Source: Stachybotrys elegans
Lineage: Eukaryota; Ascomycota; Sordariomycetes; Hypocreales; Stachybotryaceae
DNA: 64,000 nt
NCBI GenBank assembly: GCA_020746835.1
Contig: JAGPNK010000032.1
Span: 151,162-215,161, forward strand
Reading direction: 5' to 3'
The position numbers were made by a program, and so were the translations under genes. The notes beneath the pieces are model-generated. The model was given only the letters and a program-made list of their open reading frames with translations, was not told the DNA's origin and did not search any database. How positions within the stretch are numbered: the first letter of the stretch is position 1; each line of letters opens with the position of its first letter. Below are positions 10,948 through 21,838 of this stretch, in pieces.

Positions 10948-11389
10948 GGCTAGGACTGGGGAAGTAGTTTCGCGACACTGAAAGCTGGGCGGAATCGAAT
11001 AGTGGGAGACGGGCTCTGGTTTTTCGGGCCCGCTGAAATTAAATCGCTGGACCCCGCTGACAAATTGGATCATTCGAAGGAAATGAGGCGACTTGGTAAA
11101 CCGTAACGGTATTGGGCATATGGCTTGGGAGATAGAGTTGCCGTTGTCCGATAGCTGGTATGCGTATTTTGAAGATGTAAAGAAACCCAATGGACAGATA
11201 TTAATATCAACTGTCGTGCGCAAACTGCAAAGCGAACATTCTAGCTACAATTTGCAGCATCAATCCACCCTATCATCGGCTACCCGGTTATCCGTAGGCT
11301 ACTCGGCTATACGAGTCTGGGGATCAAACGTGTAAAGTGCGGTTGGCTATTGCGCCTTTTGCAGTAAAGCAACAGCTACCCGCCGCATT
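10948..11389. other. Intergenic, no gene seen
   Basis: This region is upstream of the tRNA-editing gene (-) and downstream of the ABC transporter (-). The frame of the editing gene stays open some way upstream of the chosen ATG, so the transcript leader lies here. No other feature is recognised. Confidence 0.5.
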
Positions 11390-14300
11390 CTAAGGTACGC
11401 CTGAATGGGCTCGCTTCTTGGTCCTATTCTTTTGTGCCCTGTAGAGCGTAGACAGGGCACCATCTTCCATAGCCATAAGCTCGGACGGCGAACCATACTC
11501 AACCACCCTCCCATGATCAAGCACGGCAATCCTGTCGAAATCGAGAATTGTGTCCAGGCGATGTGCAATCATGATGACCGTGCGGTCCGTGAATTCGCTG
11601 CGAATTATCTCCTGCATTTGGGCATCCGTCAAGAGATCGACGCTGCCGGCATCATTAGCATTCCTCACCCACACTGAAACAAGATGCTTCTCTTACCTGC
11701 TAGTGGGCTCGTCGAGAATCAAAAAGGGGCTTTTTCGAAGAAGCGCCCTTGCGAGACAGAACAGCTGCTTCTGGCCGTGCGAGAGGAACGACTCTTCCAT
11801 CTTGGCATCCAATGGTTCGGTCCCAGGCTCAACCTTGCCCATTATGACAGCCCAGAGTCCGACTCGTGTCAGAGCCCTCACGATCTCCTCATCGCCATGC
11901 TCGTTTAGCGGATCTGCGTTGAACCTGACGGTGTTTGTGAACAGAAAGGGATCTTGAGTCAGGCAGCTCAGTCTCTGCCGAACCAGGGAGCGCGGCACGG
12001 TCGAAATATCCACGCCGTCGACAAGGATTTGACCTTCCAGGGTATCTGCCATTCGCAGAATGGCCTGAATCAAAGAACTCTTGCCGCTTCCGCTTCGGCC
12101 GCACAGCCCAAGCTTCTCCCCGGGGTTCACTTCCAGTGAGACATCTTGGAGCACAGGTCCCGAGTTCTCGCTATTCAAAGATTAGCAGGACGAATGAAAG
12201 CAGCCGCCTGACTTACTCGTATTGTACATTGACATGCTTCATCTCCAGCTTACCAGCGGCTGGCCAAGACGGCTCCGGGCCATGATTCTCATCAGGATGT
12301 ACCTCAGATGGGGTGTCCCTCGCAAAGTCGCGTATGCGCGTGACAGCCCCAAGGGAAGTCTCCAAAGTCGACCATTCGACAACGATGCCCTTCATGTTGT
12401 CTCCAACCCTCATCATGTTGACCAGAGCGACACCAAGTAGTGCGGGGCTGATCTGGCTGCGGAGAGTGACCGCAAAGGCAACCAGCATCACGGTTAGGGT
12501 GGCGACCACAAGGTCCAGTACCAATGCGAGCCATCTCTGCACCGCGTTCAAAAGATACGAGGGCCTCTGTGCCTTGTCGAGAAGCTTTTGGTTAAGCTCC
12601 GAGTACTGTGGGGTCCAACCGAACGACCGTATGGTAACAATGCCGGTAATGGATTCGAAGAAGTGTGAGTAGAGCGGAGCCTTGTGTTCGATTCTGATAT
12701 GTCAGTAATAGATACCATGTGCTTATTCACACTTACTCGAGCAGGCGTAATTGTTTTGAAGTCCTAACATAGAATCTTTGCACCATTCCTAGGACAATCG
12801 CGATGAATGGCATCGCAATCGCGAACCAGGGAACGGCCGCGGCTGCAAGAGCTACCACCCCCAGACACCCAAAGACGTCTGGCCAACACGTTAGGAAAAT
12901 GCAACAATTAGAATATGCTCATACCTAGGAGGAAAATAGCTAATGACCGGGGAAGCACCATATCTACGAGCCGCAAGTCCTGGCTGAACCTAGCACGTTG
13001 TGAGTGCTTCGTTCTCATCCACAGCTCGGCAACTCACCTGTTGACCAAAGAACCCGTATCGGAATTCGACAAGAAAGACATCGGAGCACTGTTGGGAGAT
13101 GAGTATGGATATTTCTGGCCGGGGTGAGGGCTTCTTCTTACCCCATAGCGGCGTTTAGCATGCGTGCATGAAGCACATTTCCACTTGTCGGTCCAGCCAT
13201 GAAAAAGAGGTGCCTGTATGATGCTGAGTTACGCTCGCTGCAGTGCTATCTGGGTTTATTTCTTACCCAACTGATATCGTGAGAAAAACGACATCTAGCA
13301 CAGCAAATGATGTGTAGGTTCCAAGCCAATAGCCAACATCATCGGAGGAACGGTGATAACCCTCACCCCACCAAGCGAGCCACACATCTGGTCAGAGTTA
13401 GTTGTGTCTGCATTGGGTTGTGGTATGACTTACGCCTGAAGGTAGCGAAAAATGCTTGGCCAATATTGTACAGTATCATGATAGCCAGGCTGAGACCGCC
13501 AATGGACGATAGATAGTATTTGAAGATGCTTCTATCGGTCGCCACTTCGATTTCATCTACTGCCGCCTGGACTTCGCTTTCATCTTCCTTCGATTCTTCG
13601 AACTCAGACTCGGATGTTGCTTCGTCGACGGCCTTGGGGTGTTGGGATTCCGAAATGTCCAAGCCATTCACATATCCTCCACTGGAGGATAGTTCAGCGT
13701 AATGGCCTTGTTCAGTGATTTGCCCGCTCTTGTCAAGGACAACAATATGATCCGATTCGGGGAGGAAGTGAACTGGTATCATCAGAAATAGTCTGCTATG
13801 GCTCCAATCTACTGACCTGAATGCGTGGCAAGTATAGTGAGGGTATTGGTTTTGCGAAGCAAGCCGGTTTTCCCAAACACACGTGTGAAGACGACTTGCT
13901 CGGTGGCTTTATCGAGGCCGCTGAATACATCATCAAAAATGGCAATGGGTTTCCTGGAATAAATAGCACGGGCTATAGCCTGTCGTGATGTTAGAATCTC
14001 TTTCCAAGTCATTCCTGATACTCTTACCAGTCTCTGCCTTTGACCACCACTGAGCTTCAGCCCATTATCACCGACAACGGTCATGCTGCCCGAGGGAAAG
14101 CGGGAAAAATCGGTAGAGAGATCACAAGCGTTGATTACCGTTTCGAACCATGCGCTGTCATGCTCGCTGGACTGTGCAACGATATTTTCCTTGAGCGTCG
14201 CGTTCATGACCCATGGAGCTTGGCTACAGTACGCAATGTCCGCATTTGCCACTGAAACGTTACCAGTAGCGGATGAGGTTTCGCCCAAAATCCCTTTGAG

Positions 14301-16580
14301 TAATGTGGATTTTCCGCAGCCGATTGGTCCTATGATCATGGTGAAGGAACCACTTTGCGAAGGAGACAGAGAAATACCGATATTTCTCAATACATCTGCT
14401 CCTCCCCAACGAAAGCTGGCATCAACCATCGAGATGTGGGGCTCATCACATCCCTTTTGCGGAATTCCTTGAAGCTCGATAGAAGCCTGTACTTTTGCTG
14501 CCTGGGCTTCATGCGGTTTCTGGCCATGTCGTTGGCCGAAGGCGCGGTGATCGGTTTGCTCCTCTTGGAGAAGGAAGTCCTCGATACGCTTGAAGCAACC
14601 AAAAACTTGGAAGCTGCTAGTGATACTGGCGAGCAGGTCACAGAGTGGAGCCAGCATGACGTTGAGAATCGAAAGGGTAGTGATGGCTTGTGTTACAGAG
14701 AAGCTCGGTGCACCTCTCAGGTGGGACACAATGGCGAAGGCTCCGAATGTTACCACCTCGGCTAAGGCAATATTTCCGTTCACTTAAACGTTAGTGTGAA
14801 TACGGAAAGGGCAGTTAGTGAAGCCTACCAAGTGCGTTGATTGCCACACTGAGCTGTCGATACCGCTTTCCAACCCGAATTTCCTCGGCTCGCCTCTGTT
14901 CAATCAAGGTGGAAAACCTTTCGGTAAACCCGAGCATCTTGACCGATTTGATGGATCTCAATACCTCGGACGTGAAGTTGATACGGCTTTGGGTTGCCTG
15001 TAGATATGCTGTTTGCCTGGGATACATTGTATTTCCGATTGCACCAGACAATAGCAAGGAGACAATACCATCGTCAGCAGCTTCTTGAGACTTGAGACAT
15101 ACTTCGCTTACTGATTCCTAGGATTATTGGGGCCACGCATACGGCGCCAAGCTGATCAGCTAGCAGCCATGTTGTGATGATGACGGTAATGGCGTTGGCC
15201 CACGACTCCACGAGGAGGGACTTGATCAGCTCTACAAGGGTCTCGACATCGTTCCCCATGAGTGCCACGGCAGATGACTCGTTAAGCTCTGATGATGGCA
15301 TCCTGAGCATTTTGCGGTAGATCAAGGTTATCATTCCTCCTCGAACCTGAGAGCCGGCTCTGAACGTAAGATGCTCATACCAGGCAATGACAACCTAACT
15401 GCGTCAGAGGATAGATGAAAATATTTCTTAGGGTTACTGACAGCAGTAGACAGGAAGACAAGAGCAAATGCCCCTATTAGACCATACCCATTGTTTGGGC
15501 TGGATTCAGGCAGTGTGAGAAAACGCATTGCCTGGGTCGTGAGGAACGGTCGAGAGATGCTGAGCCCAACTGCCAAGAATCGCGGAGCCGCAATGCCAAG
15601 CAGATCCCACTTCAACGCACGTATTACGGCTAGGAAGAGAGACGGTCGTTTGCTTGACTGCATAGCTGCATTTCTCGAGTCAGCCGGAGGCTTGTAAGGA
15701 CGGTTGTGGCCCGATAATAACCTTTATCCCATTGCTGTGAGAAGCGTGCTGCGAGGTTTGCAGATGATACCCGTTCGTGTATGGGCGGGAGCTGGTTGTT
15801 TTGAAGGACAGTACTCCAACCCGTAAGAAGCAGTGGGTTCAGCCAGACAAAGAAACCCCGGTTGAGCGGCCCACTGGTGCTCTCCCTCGATGGTATGTGG
15901 TCGGTAGTAAGAATACTGCGCTTCTCTACTGTCTCCAAACCGAGCAGGATGATCTTCAAAGCCACCGACGTGGATAACACGGCCGCGTAGGCCTTGTTGA
16001 CAGACATGAGCCATTCTGTACGCAGTCTGGCAGCGTCGAACAGCACTGTCGTGAACAGATAGGTTGTAAGGAGAAACGATGGGCGGATCGACTTGACATG
16101 TTCGGCATGTGCGAGCGCAGTGATGAACAGGGCAGCCACAAGGTTGAGCACGGCGGCGGCGGCGGAGAAGCGGGTGTTTGTGTGTCTGGAGGAGACTACC
16201 AAGGCAACGATGGCGACCTGGATCGCCACATACAAGCAAGACACAACCTAGCGATTGTCATGTTAGTGAGGTGGTCCAGAGCCCGCTGTCAATCATTGCT
16301 CACAATCTTCAACGAATACGTCGCCTTGGGCTTTGCCTTGTTGCCGGTTCGAAACAGATGCACGAGTCGCGGACACGCTAGCAGCAGGAAGAGGGCTGCC
16401 GGGACTGTAGCCAGGATGCTCTCCTCGAAAGCAACTACGCCGCCTGGTCAGTGTCGCTTCTAACACGGACCCTCGTGGTAAATCACCTGTGAAGTCAAAT
16501 GCCCCACGACATCTCTCATCAGCCCAGACGGAAGGCCCAAAGAAGCCGTCATTGCATTCAGTCACGTTATAGTCACTCAT
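11390..16580 (-). CDS. ABCC (MRP-type) multidrug transporter
   Basis: A many-exon gene whose frames join into a complete full-length ABC-C exporter of roughly 1350-1450 aa. It starts [11 protein letters not shown] (16580), followed by a TMD0 with several membrane segments, then TMD1 and NBD1 (Walker [17 protein letters not shown], Walker [13 protein letters not shown]). The linker is acidic, rich in Glu and Ser. TMD2 and NBD2 follow (Walker [19 protein letters not shown], Walker [11 protein letters not shown]-loop AHRL). Examples of introns: 11643-11696 after the Walker B of NBD2, one inside NBD1 directly after LSGGQRQRL, and one near residue 32. NBD1 has Asp where the catalytic Glu is expected, normal for the asymmetric fungal ABCC group. 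It is transcribed divergently from the enoyl reductase, which suits an export or self-protection role for a metabolite. I see no disabling change, but I did not trace every exon. Confidence 0.9.
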
Positions 16581-17558
16581 GTCGCCTTTTCTGTATCTCT
16601 GTTCTAGTCATGGAACGGACAAGTACGGACGAAACTTGCCTGGGGGAAAAAAGGAGAAGTCAGTTCATATTGAACCTTTGGCAAAGACCCAACGACCCTT
16701 CGCTTTGTATACTTATCTAGGATGCAAGTGGATCATTTGCCCATTCCTCCAACAAAAGTTCCGCCCTTAGCGGAAAGGCTGGTTGATAACAACCGGTGCA
16801 TCCAAAGGAGCGATAAGGAGCCGTTTCCGTTCTATTGGCTCTACGCTTCACACTCATTAATTCGAGGCACTGGTGAAAAAAAAATATGATGTTGCAACAC
16901 GCAGTCTAATCACTGCCGATATCCAGTTGTTGGACGCCGGTTGCTTTGCAGGAGCCACTGGTTGACCGTGGACGTAGACGGCGTAGATTCATCTCCATGG
17001 CGTCACCGATGCCATCATATCCAGTTATTTGGGACGCCGATTGAGCTATTGGTCTCTGATTCAACGCATCCTGTTCAGATTGCTAGTAGCGATTCCAGTA
17101 TATCAGTATCTCCTCTGTTGTTAGCCCGGTTCTCGTCTTCTTACGACGTATGAATCCCCGGTTAGCTTTGATATAAAGAAATGACGACGATCGCTTCAAA
17201 TTGTCAGCGTAGTATGGCCGAATGTCACAGTAAGACTGGTGTGGATCTATCTGATGTACTATTGAACTTTGCAAGCTCTGGATTTGACACGGGGATAACT
17301 TCGCAAAGCACACGGCACAGCCCCTCTCGTTCCGCCTACCATGTTCTTATCAGTTGCATTGGGTAACTGGGGGCGGAGGAGTGGAGAAGGCGAGACCGTC
17401 ATCCTCGACCAACGGGTATTCGGGGGACCATTAGCAGGCCCATGAGTCACCTTATGTTGGTCGAGGAATACCAAGAAGTGCTGGTATAAGTGTGAGGCCC
17501 AAATAACGCGTCTGGCGTCGTGTCTTACTTGAGTTATCATTAATTTTGTGTTCCAAAA
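16581..17558. other. Divergent promoter region, ABC transporter / enoyl reductase
   Basis: About 980 bp between two divergent genes. It contains two imperfect direct copies of ATATCCAGTT followed within 2-5 bases by GACGCC (around 16919 and 17017), which could be binding sites for a shared regulator. No open frame is supported. The TATA elements are not clear. Confidence 0.4.
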
Positions 17559-18770
17559 ATAACACAAGTTTTAGAAATTCCGACAACCCAAACCGCAATT
17601 CTGCAGCATGCACAAGGACAAGCCGTCATTGCCCACGATGTGCTTGTCCCTACTCCGCAGCCAGGGTACGTGCTTGTCCAAACAATAGCCGTCGCTCTGA
17701 ATCCCAGCGACTTCAAGATGGGCCGGGCTTTCCCATGCCCCGGTGCCATTGTTGGCACCGACTTTGCAGGTCGAGTCGTAGCTATGCACGATGATGACAG
17801 CTCTCAGGCTATGGCAGTTTTGACGATTGGCGACATTGTTTGCGGCATCTCCCACGGCAGCAACCCGGGAGACCCATCTGCCGGTGCATTTGCTCAATAC
17901 GTGCTCTCACAAAGAGAACTTTTGATGCATATGCCCCATGCTCGGCCAGACCTCAAGGTCCACGGGGCGGCGGCGTTGGGTACCGCACTCTTCACCACAT
18001 GCGCAGCTCTGTGGGGCTCGCTTCGTCTGCAGGCAACGCCTGAGGCCAACCTGCAACCAACTGGACACAGAGAGGATGATATGCCTGTTTTAGTATACGG
18101 AGGGAGCACATCTTGTGGAACTATAGCAATCCAGCTACTCAAGCTGTAAGTTACCGTCACTTTGGCTTGGCCACAGCTTAGTAGGAGTCCCAGTGCAGTT
18201 GGATTTGCTAACCTGTAGTCAAGGTCTGGATATGCCCCGATAGCCACATGCTCACCCCGAAATTTCAACATGGTAAAGTCGTTCGGGGCTTGGGCTGTCG
18301 TCGATTACTCGTCACCGGGGAGTGTTGACGAAGTCAAACAGCTCTCTCGCGGTCGTCTTCGACACGCACTCGATTGCATTACAGACCAAGCATCTGTGGC
18401 CTTTTGCTATGCAGCTTTGGGACGGCCAGGTGACCGTTATGCTTCCCTTGAGAAGTCTGAGCCAGATTGGCGCACAAGAGCTGTGGTCCAGCATGAGTTT
18501 GTCATGGCGCTCGAGGTATTAGGAAAGGCTGTCGAGCTCGGCGGAGACTACAGCCGATCCCCGAACCCGCAGCTACACAAACTGGCACAAGACTTTGTAG
18601 GCCTCTATCAGCGTCTCCTGGACAAAGGCGGCCTACGCAATCACTCTGTACGAGTCATCGGTCATGGATTTGAGACTATCACCAAGGGGTTGCAGGAATT
18701 AAAATCGGGCTCGGTATCGGCTACAAAGCTTGTTGTCATTATTGATAAGACCCAAGTAACCACCAAATAA
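17559..18770 (+). pseudogene. Trans-acting enoyl reductase, start codon lost
   Basis: Two exons (17559-18145 and 18224-18770; intron 18146-18223, GTAAGT...CAAG) would encode 377 aa of a medium-chain, zinc-alcohol-dehydrogenase-fold enoyl reductase of the LovC type. These partner PKS or PKS-NRPS enzymes whose own ER is dead. Visible motifs are VALNPSDFKMG, PGAIVGTDFAG, the nucleotide loop VYGGSTSCGT and a C-terminal hydrophobic strand. Apart from the start the frame is clean. No ATG lies in frame between the upstream stop (17541-17543) and codon ~54. At the expected site stands ATA (17559-17561) in a good Kozak setting (CCAAAAATAACA), so the ATG was probably lost by a G to A change. A short upstream exon supplying the start is the alternative. 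It ends 87 bp from the convergent P450. Confidence 0.7.
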
Positions 18771-18857
18771 CAACGTCAAATACGTCCATTCCGCGAATAT
18801 AGTAAAAGTTCTACTATGCACCTTTCCTCGATCATGATAATCCCCTATGGCCCCCCA

Positions 18858-20740
18858 CTAGGCTCTGGTGACAGGCAAAAATCGCACCTGGATCTTCGGC
18901 TTATCCCACATCGCGTAGGAGCGAAAGTCGCGGTCGAAAATGATCTCCTGGCCTGGCAGCCTTTCGACGTCGAAGGCCCATATGACCTTGGCAATGAAGA
19001 GTCGCGTCTGACGCCATGCAGAGCCCATGCCAGGGCAATTCCGCGGGCCTCGACTAAACGGCGAGAAGGATTCTGTCGCGTCATTGGCAAACGATTCATC
19101 CCAGTGAATATGGTCACGAGTTAACCAGCGCTGAGGCCTAAACCCCTCCGGTTCATGGAAGTACCGTGGACTCCGAGTGAAAGCAAAGTGGCCATACTGA
19201 ACTGTGATGCCCTTGTTGATGTAGTGGCCATCGACAATGGCTCCAGGACTGATGCGCGGTAGACCATTTGCCCCGATCACAGTGATACGCAAGGTCTCCA
19301 TGAGACAGGCATTGAGTAACTTCATATGCGCTACTGTCTCAGTAGTAATCTCCTGGCTGCTTTTGAATCGACCTCGAATCTCATCAACCAGCCAGCCGTA
19401 GGACTCATTGTTTTGTATAATGAAGACCAGCGTGCATAAGAACTGGCTGGAGATGGGCTCATACCCGGCACTCAAAAGTTGACCTGCCACGATTTCCATG
19501 TGATTTAGCTCGCTCTTACTTGGCTCGGGTGCATCAGCTGGGCACAGATGACTGAAGTAGTCGCGGTGATCGCTTTCGCCCCGGCGGCTGATTCGAGCGA
19601 CGACCTCTTTATGGTTCAATGCTAGGGTCTTCGGGAGTGTTGCGAGCACTGACGGCGGAACGAAGAGGTATTTTAATGGTGCGAGCAGCCGAAACTTCCT
19701 GGTTACCGCGTCGACGGCAAGAAAAAAGTTGACTGCCCAGATCGAGTTGAGAAGAGGGGCATTTTTCACTGAACACCACGGGGTATAAGCGATGTGATAC
19801 CACCCAGTGCTCGTTAGGGTATAGGGGATACTCACTGGTTTCCATTTGCTTCATCTCTCGGCTATAGGCCATATCAGCCGAGATGTCCATCGCCAGCCAG
19901 TCGGTCCACTGTCACGCAGATTTGGTTAGCTGTTGTAGGCATGACATAGTCGGTGCTTGGGAGTCGCACATCCCGTAGGTCAATACCATCCTTCTGAGCA
20001 CCGAACTCTTGCATTCGAGCAAGAAAGTAGTCGATATGTTTGTGGAGAACCGACTCTCTAGCATTGAGAGCTTGGACACTAAATGCTGGAGCAAGCCTCT
20101 TTCGGATTTCTCGGTGCTTTACAGGGTCTCTTTCCCAGTTGATACCATTTTGACCTTCACCAAGGTCCAGCCAGTCTGTCCTTGTGAAGTGTTCCATGTG
20201 TCTGGTGTGGGAATCGTAGATGTCTGCTTTGTAAGTCAAGCTTCCGTCCTACAAAGAGTATCATGCCTACCTTCAGCTGCCTTTGGGGTGATAAAAACCA
20301 CCTCGTTTGGGCCGATTCGCACAACATCCCCTGCGTGGCAAGGTCAATTCTAGTCATCGCCAAGCCAGAGAGAGACTTACCATAGATACTTAATGCTTGG
20401 GCGATTGCCCACGGATACTTACCTCCCAGCCTACGAACGGTTATTTCATTGCTTCAGCATTTGATGTCCAACCGGCCGAGGCTCTAGCTTACCAGTGAAA
20501 TGCCCACCATGCATTGGAGACCGCAGCCATGCGAGGACCAGGAAACTTTGATAAAGGGTGAAAGTATAGGTTATAGATACAACGAGCCGTTGCATATGCA
20601 ATAAGCTTGACCGCATTAGTTTCGTTTCCAATGCGTGTTAGGGCAACGGTTTAACCTACTGTGGCCGCCAGGGGCCCGTAATATTGGTTCTTGGTGCCTA
20701 AGAGCTCTGAAAAGAGCGTGAAGTAAGAGAGGAACGACAT
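18858..20740 (-). CDS. Cytochrome P450 monooxygenase
   Basis: Seven exons fit together without a frame break: 20740-20660, 20605-20493, 20430-20381, 20330-20271, 20226-19970, 19908-19836 and 19768-18858, giving 514 aa. The N-terminus is hydrophobic (a probable ER-membrane anchor), then [11 protein letters not shown], the proline-rich hinge. [11 protein letters not shown] and EADIYDSH are the usual early strands of fungal biosynthetic P450s. The I-helix reads AGYEP instead of the common AG-x-(D/E)-T. The ExxR motif is METLR (~367), and the heme loop [10 protein letters not shown] places the Cys ligand near residue 456. It converges on the enoyl reductase and is likely a tailoring oxygenase of the polyketide locus. 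Substrate unknown. All parts needed for activity appear present, apart from the unusual I-helix threonine region. Confidence 0.92.
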
Positions 20741-21055
20741 GTTTCGATGCAGCGTTGGTCCCCGATTTCTTGACAAACCTGACAAGGTTGTGCGCCCTTT
20801 TGCTTCGGCAACAAGAAATTTCTGTCGCTTTTTCCTCTTTTCGATGTAAGGTCGAGGTGAATCTCCGTGGCATGCTCGGCGACTCGCTACTCCCTTCACC
20901 CGACTTCTCCGCAGGAGCTCGGACTTTACTGAGTATCCGATATGCCGCAGTTACATGGCAGAGTAATAACACTGCATGCAATGCAGTTGGCTGTCGCCAC
21001 TACATTCCAGAGGTCACATGCCATACTTGTGCGAAATACTGGCAGCATTTACCCG

Positions 21056-21081
21056 GGGCCAGTAAGCTGGACCCCAAATAC
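21056..21081 (+). repeat. 26 bp direct repeat, unit 1
   Basis: This unit matches 21169-21194 at 24 of 26 positions. Its core, CAGTAAGCTGG followed by ACCCC or CCCCC, is partly self-complementary. It could be the edge of a small transposon, but no inverted partner was found. Confidence 0.5.
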
Positions 21082-21168
21082 TCCACTTCTGCGACTCTGG
21101 GCAATGCCTTGTTATTACGCCCTAAATGAAATGCTCATGTAACCAACCAACTGTACAGCTTGCTGCCA

Positions 21169-21194
21169 GGGACAGTAAGCTGGCCCCCAAATAC
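21169..21194 (+). repeat. 26 bp direct repeat, unit 2
   Basis: This is the second copy of the unit at 21056-21081, 113 bp downstream in the same orientation with two substitutions. Confidence 0.5.
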
Positions 21195-21838
21195 GCAGTA
21201 ACATGTAATAAAGGAGTAGAAAAGGGGGTGAAGTGTATGACGAATATACTCTCTACAAAATGCGAAACCACATCAGCACTAGTGACCAGTTTGGCTGGGA
21301 TCGCCACGAAAAGGCTGGGCGTGAAGCACAGAATAACAAATAATAATGTGCGCGTTTGGTAAGGTTACATAGTGACTTGACACTTCCTCGCACGTTGTGT
21401 CTGTCCTCCTCCTACTAGCCCTATGAATGGCAGAGTGTCAAGCATGTATACCTACTTTGCATCGTAAAGACTCTGATTCTGTCGTTCTTTCCATAACCCA
21501 TATCCCCAGATGACCATTCTCTGCAGCATGTTCGTTCTATGAGCCGGCGAGAGTCCTACTAGTGTTGCAAGCTGGAACCGAAGACCAGCCCCGGATCAAA
21601 CATGTTCCACAGTTTGTTCGACACGGAATGTCTTCAGCGGATATTGCCCACAATTATCGTTGGCCGCTACTATGCCATCTGTAGACTTAGTACCGGATGA
21701 CACAAAAGCTGTCATTCCATCTCTACCATCCAGATCCTTCCAGCCCTGCCGGGAATCGGCGGGGATGTCATGGCCACTAGTCATCTGGAGGCATGCTATC
21801 ATGTTATGTGCATAGAGTCCTGTTCGATGACAGCTATG

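Larger units (their letters stand above)
20741..21838. other. Intergenic region with short direct repeat
   Basis: This is the upstream region of the P450 (-) and left flank of the PKS remnant (+). Apart from a 26 bp direct repeat (21056-21081 and 21169-21194), I find no gene. The missing N-terminal part of the KS domain of the adjacent remnant is not recognisable here. Confidence 0.5.

Noticed and set aside
21056..21194. Idea that the 26 bp direct repeats mark a complete MITE
   Set aside because: The copies are direct rather than inverted, no terminal inverted repeats or target duplication were found, and the interval between them has no transposon features.
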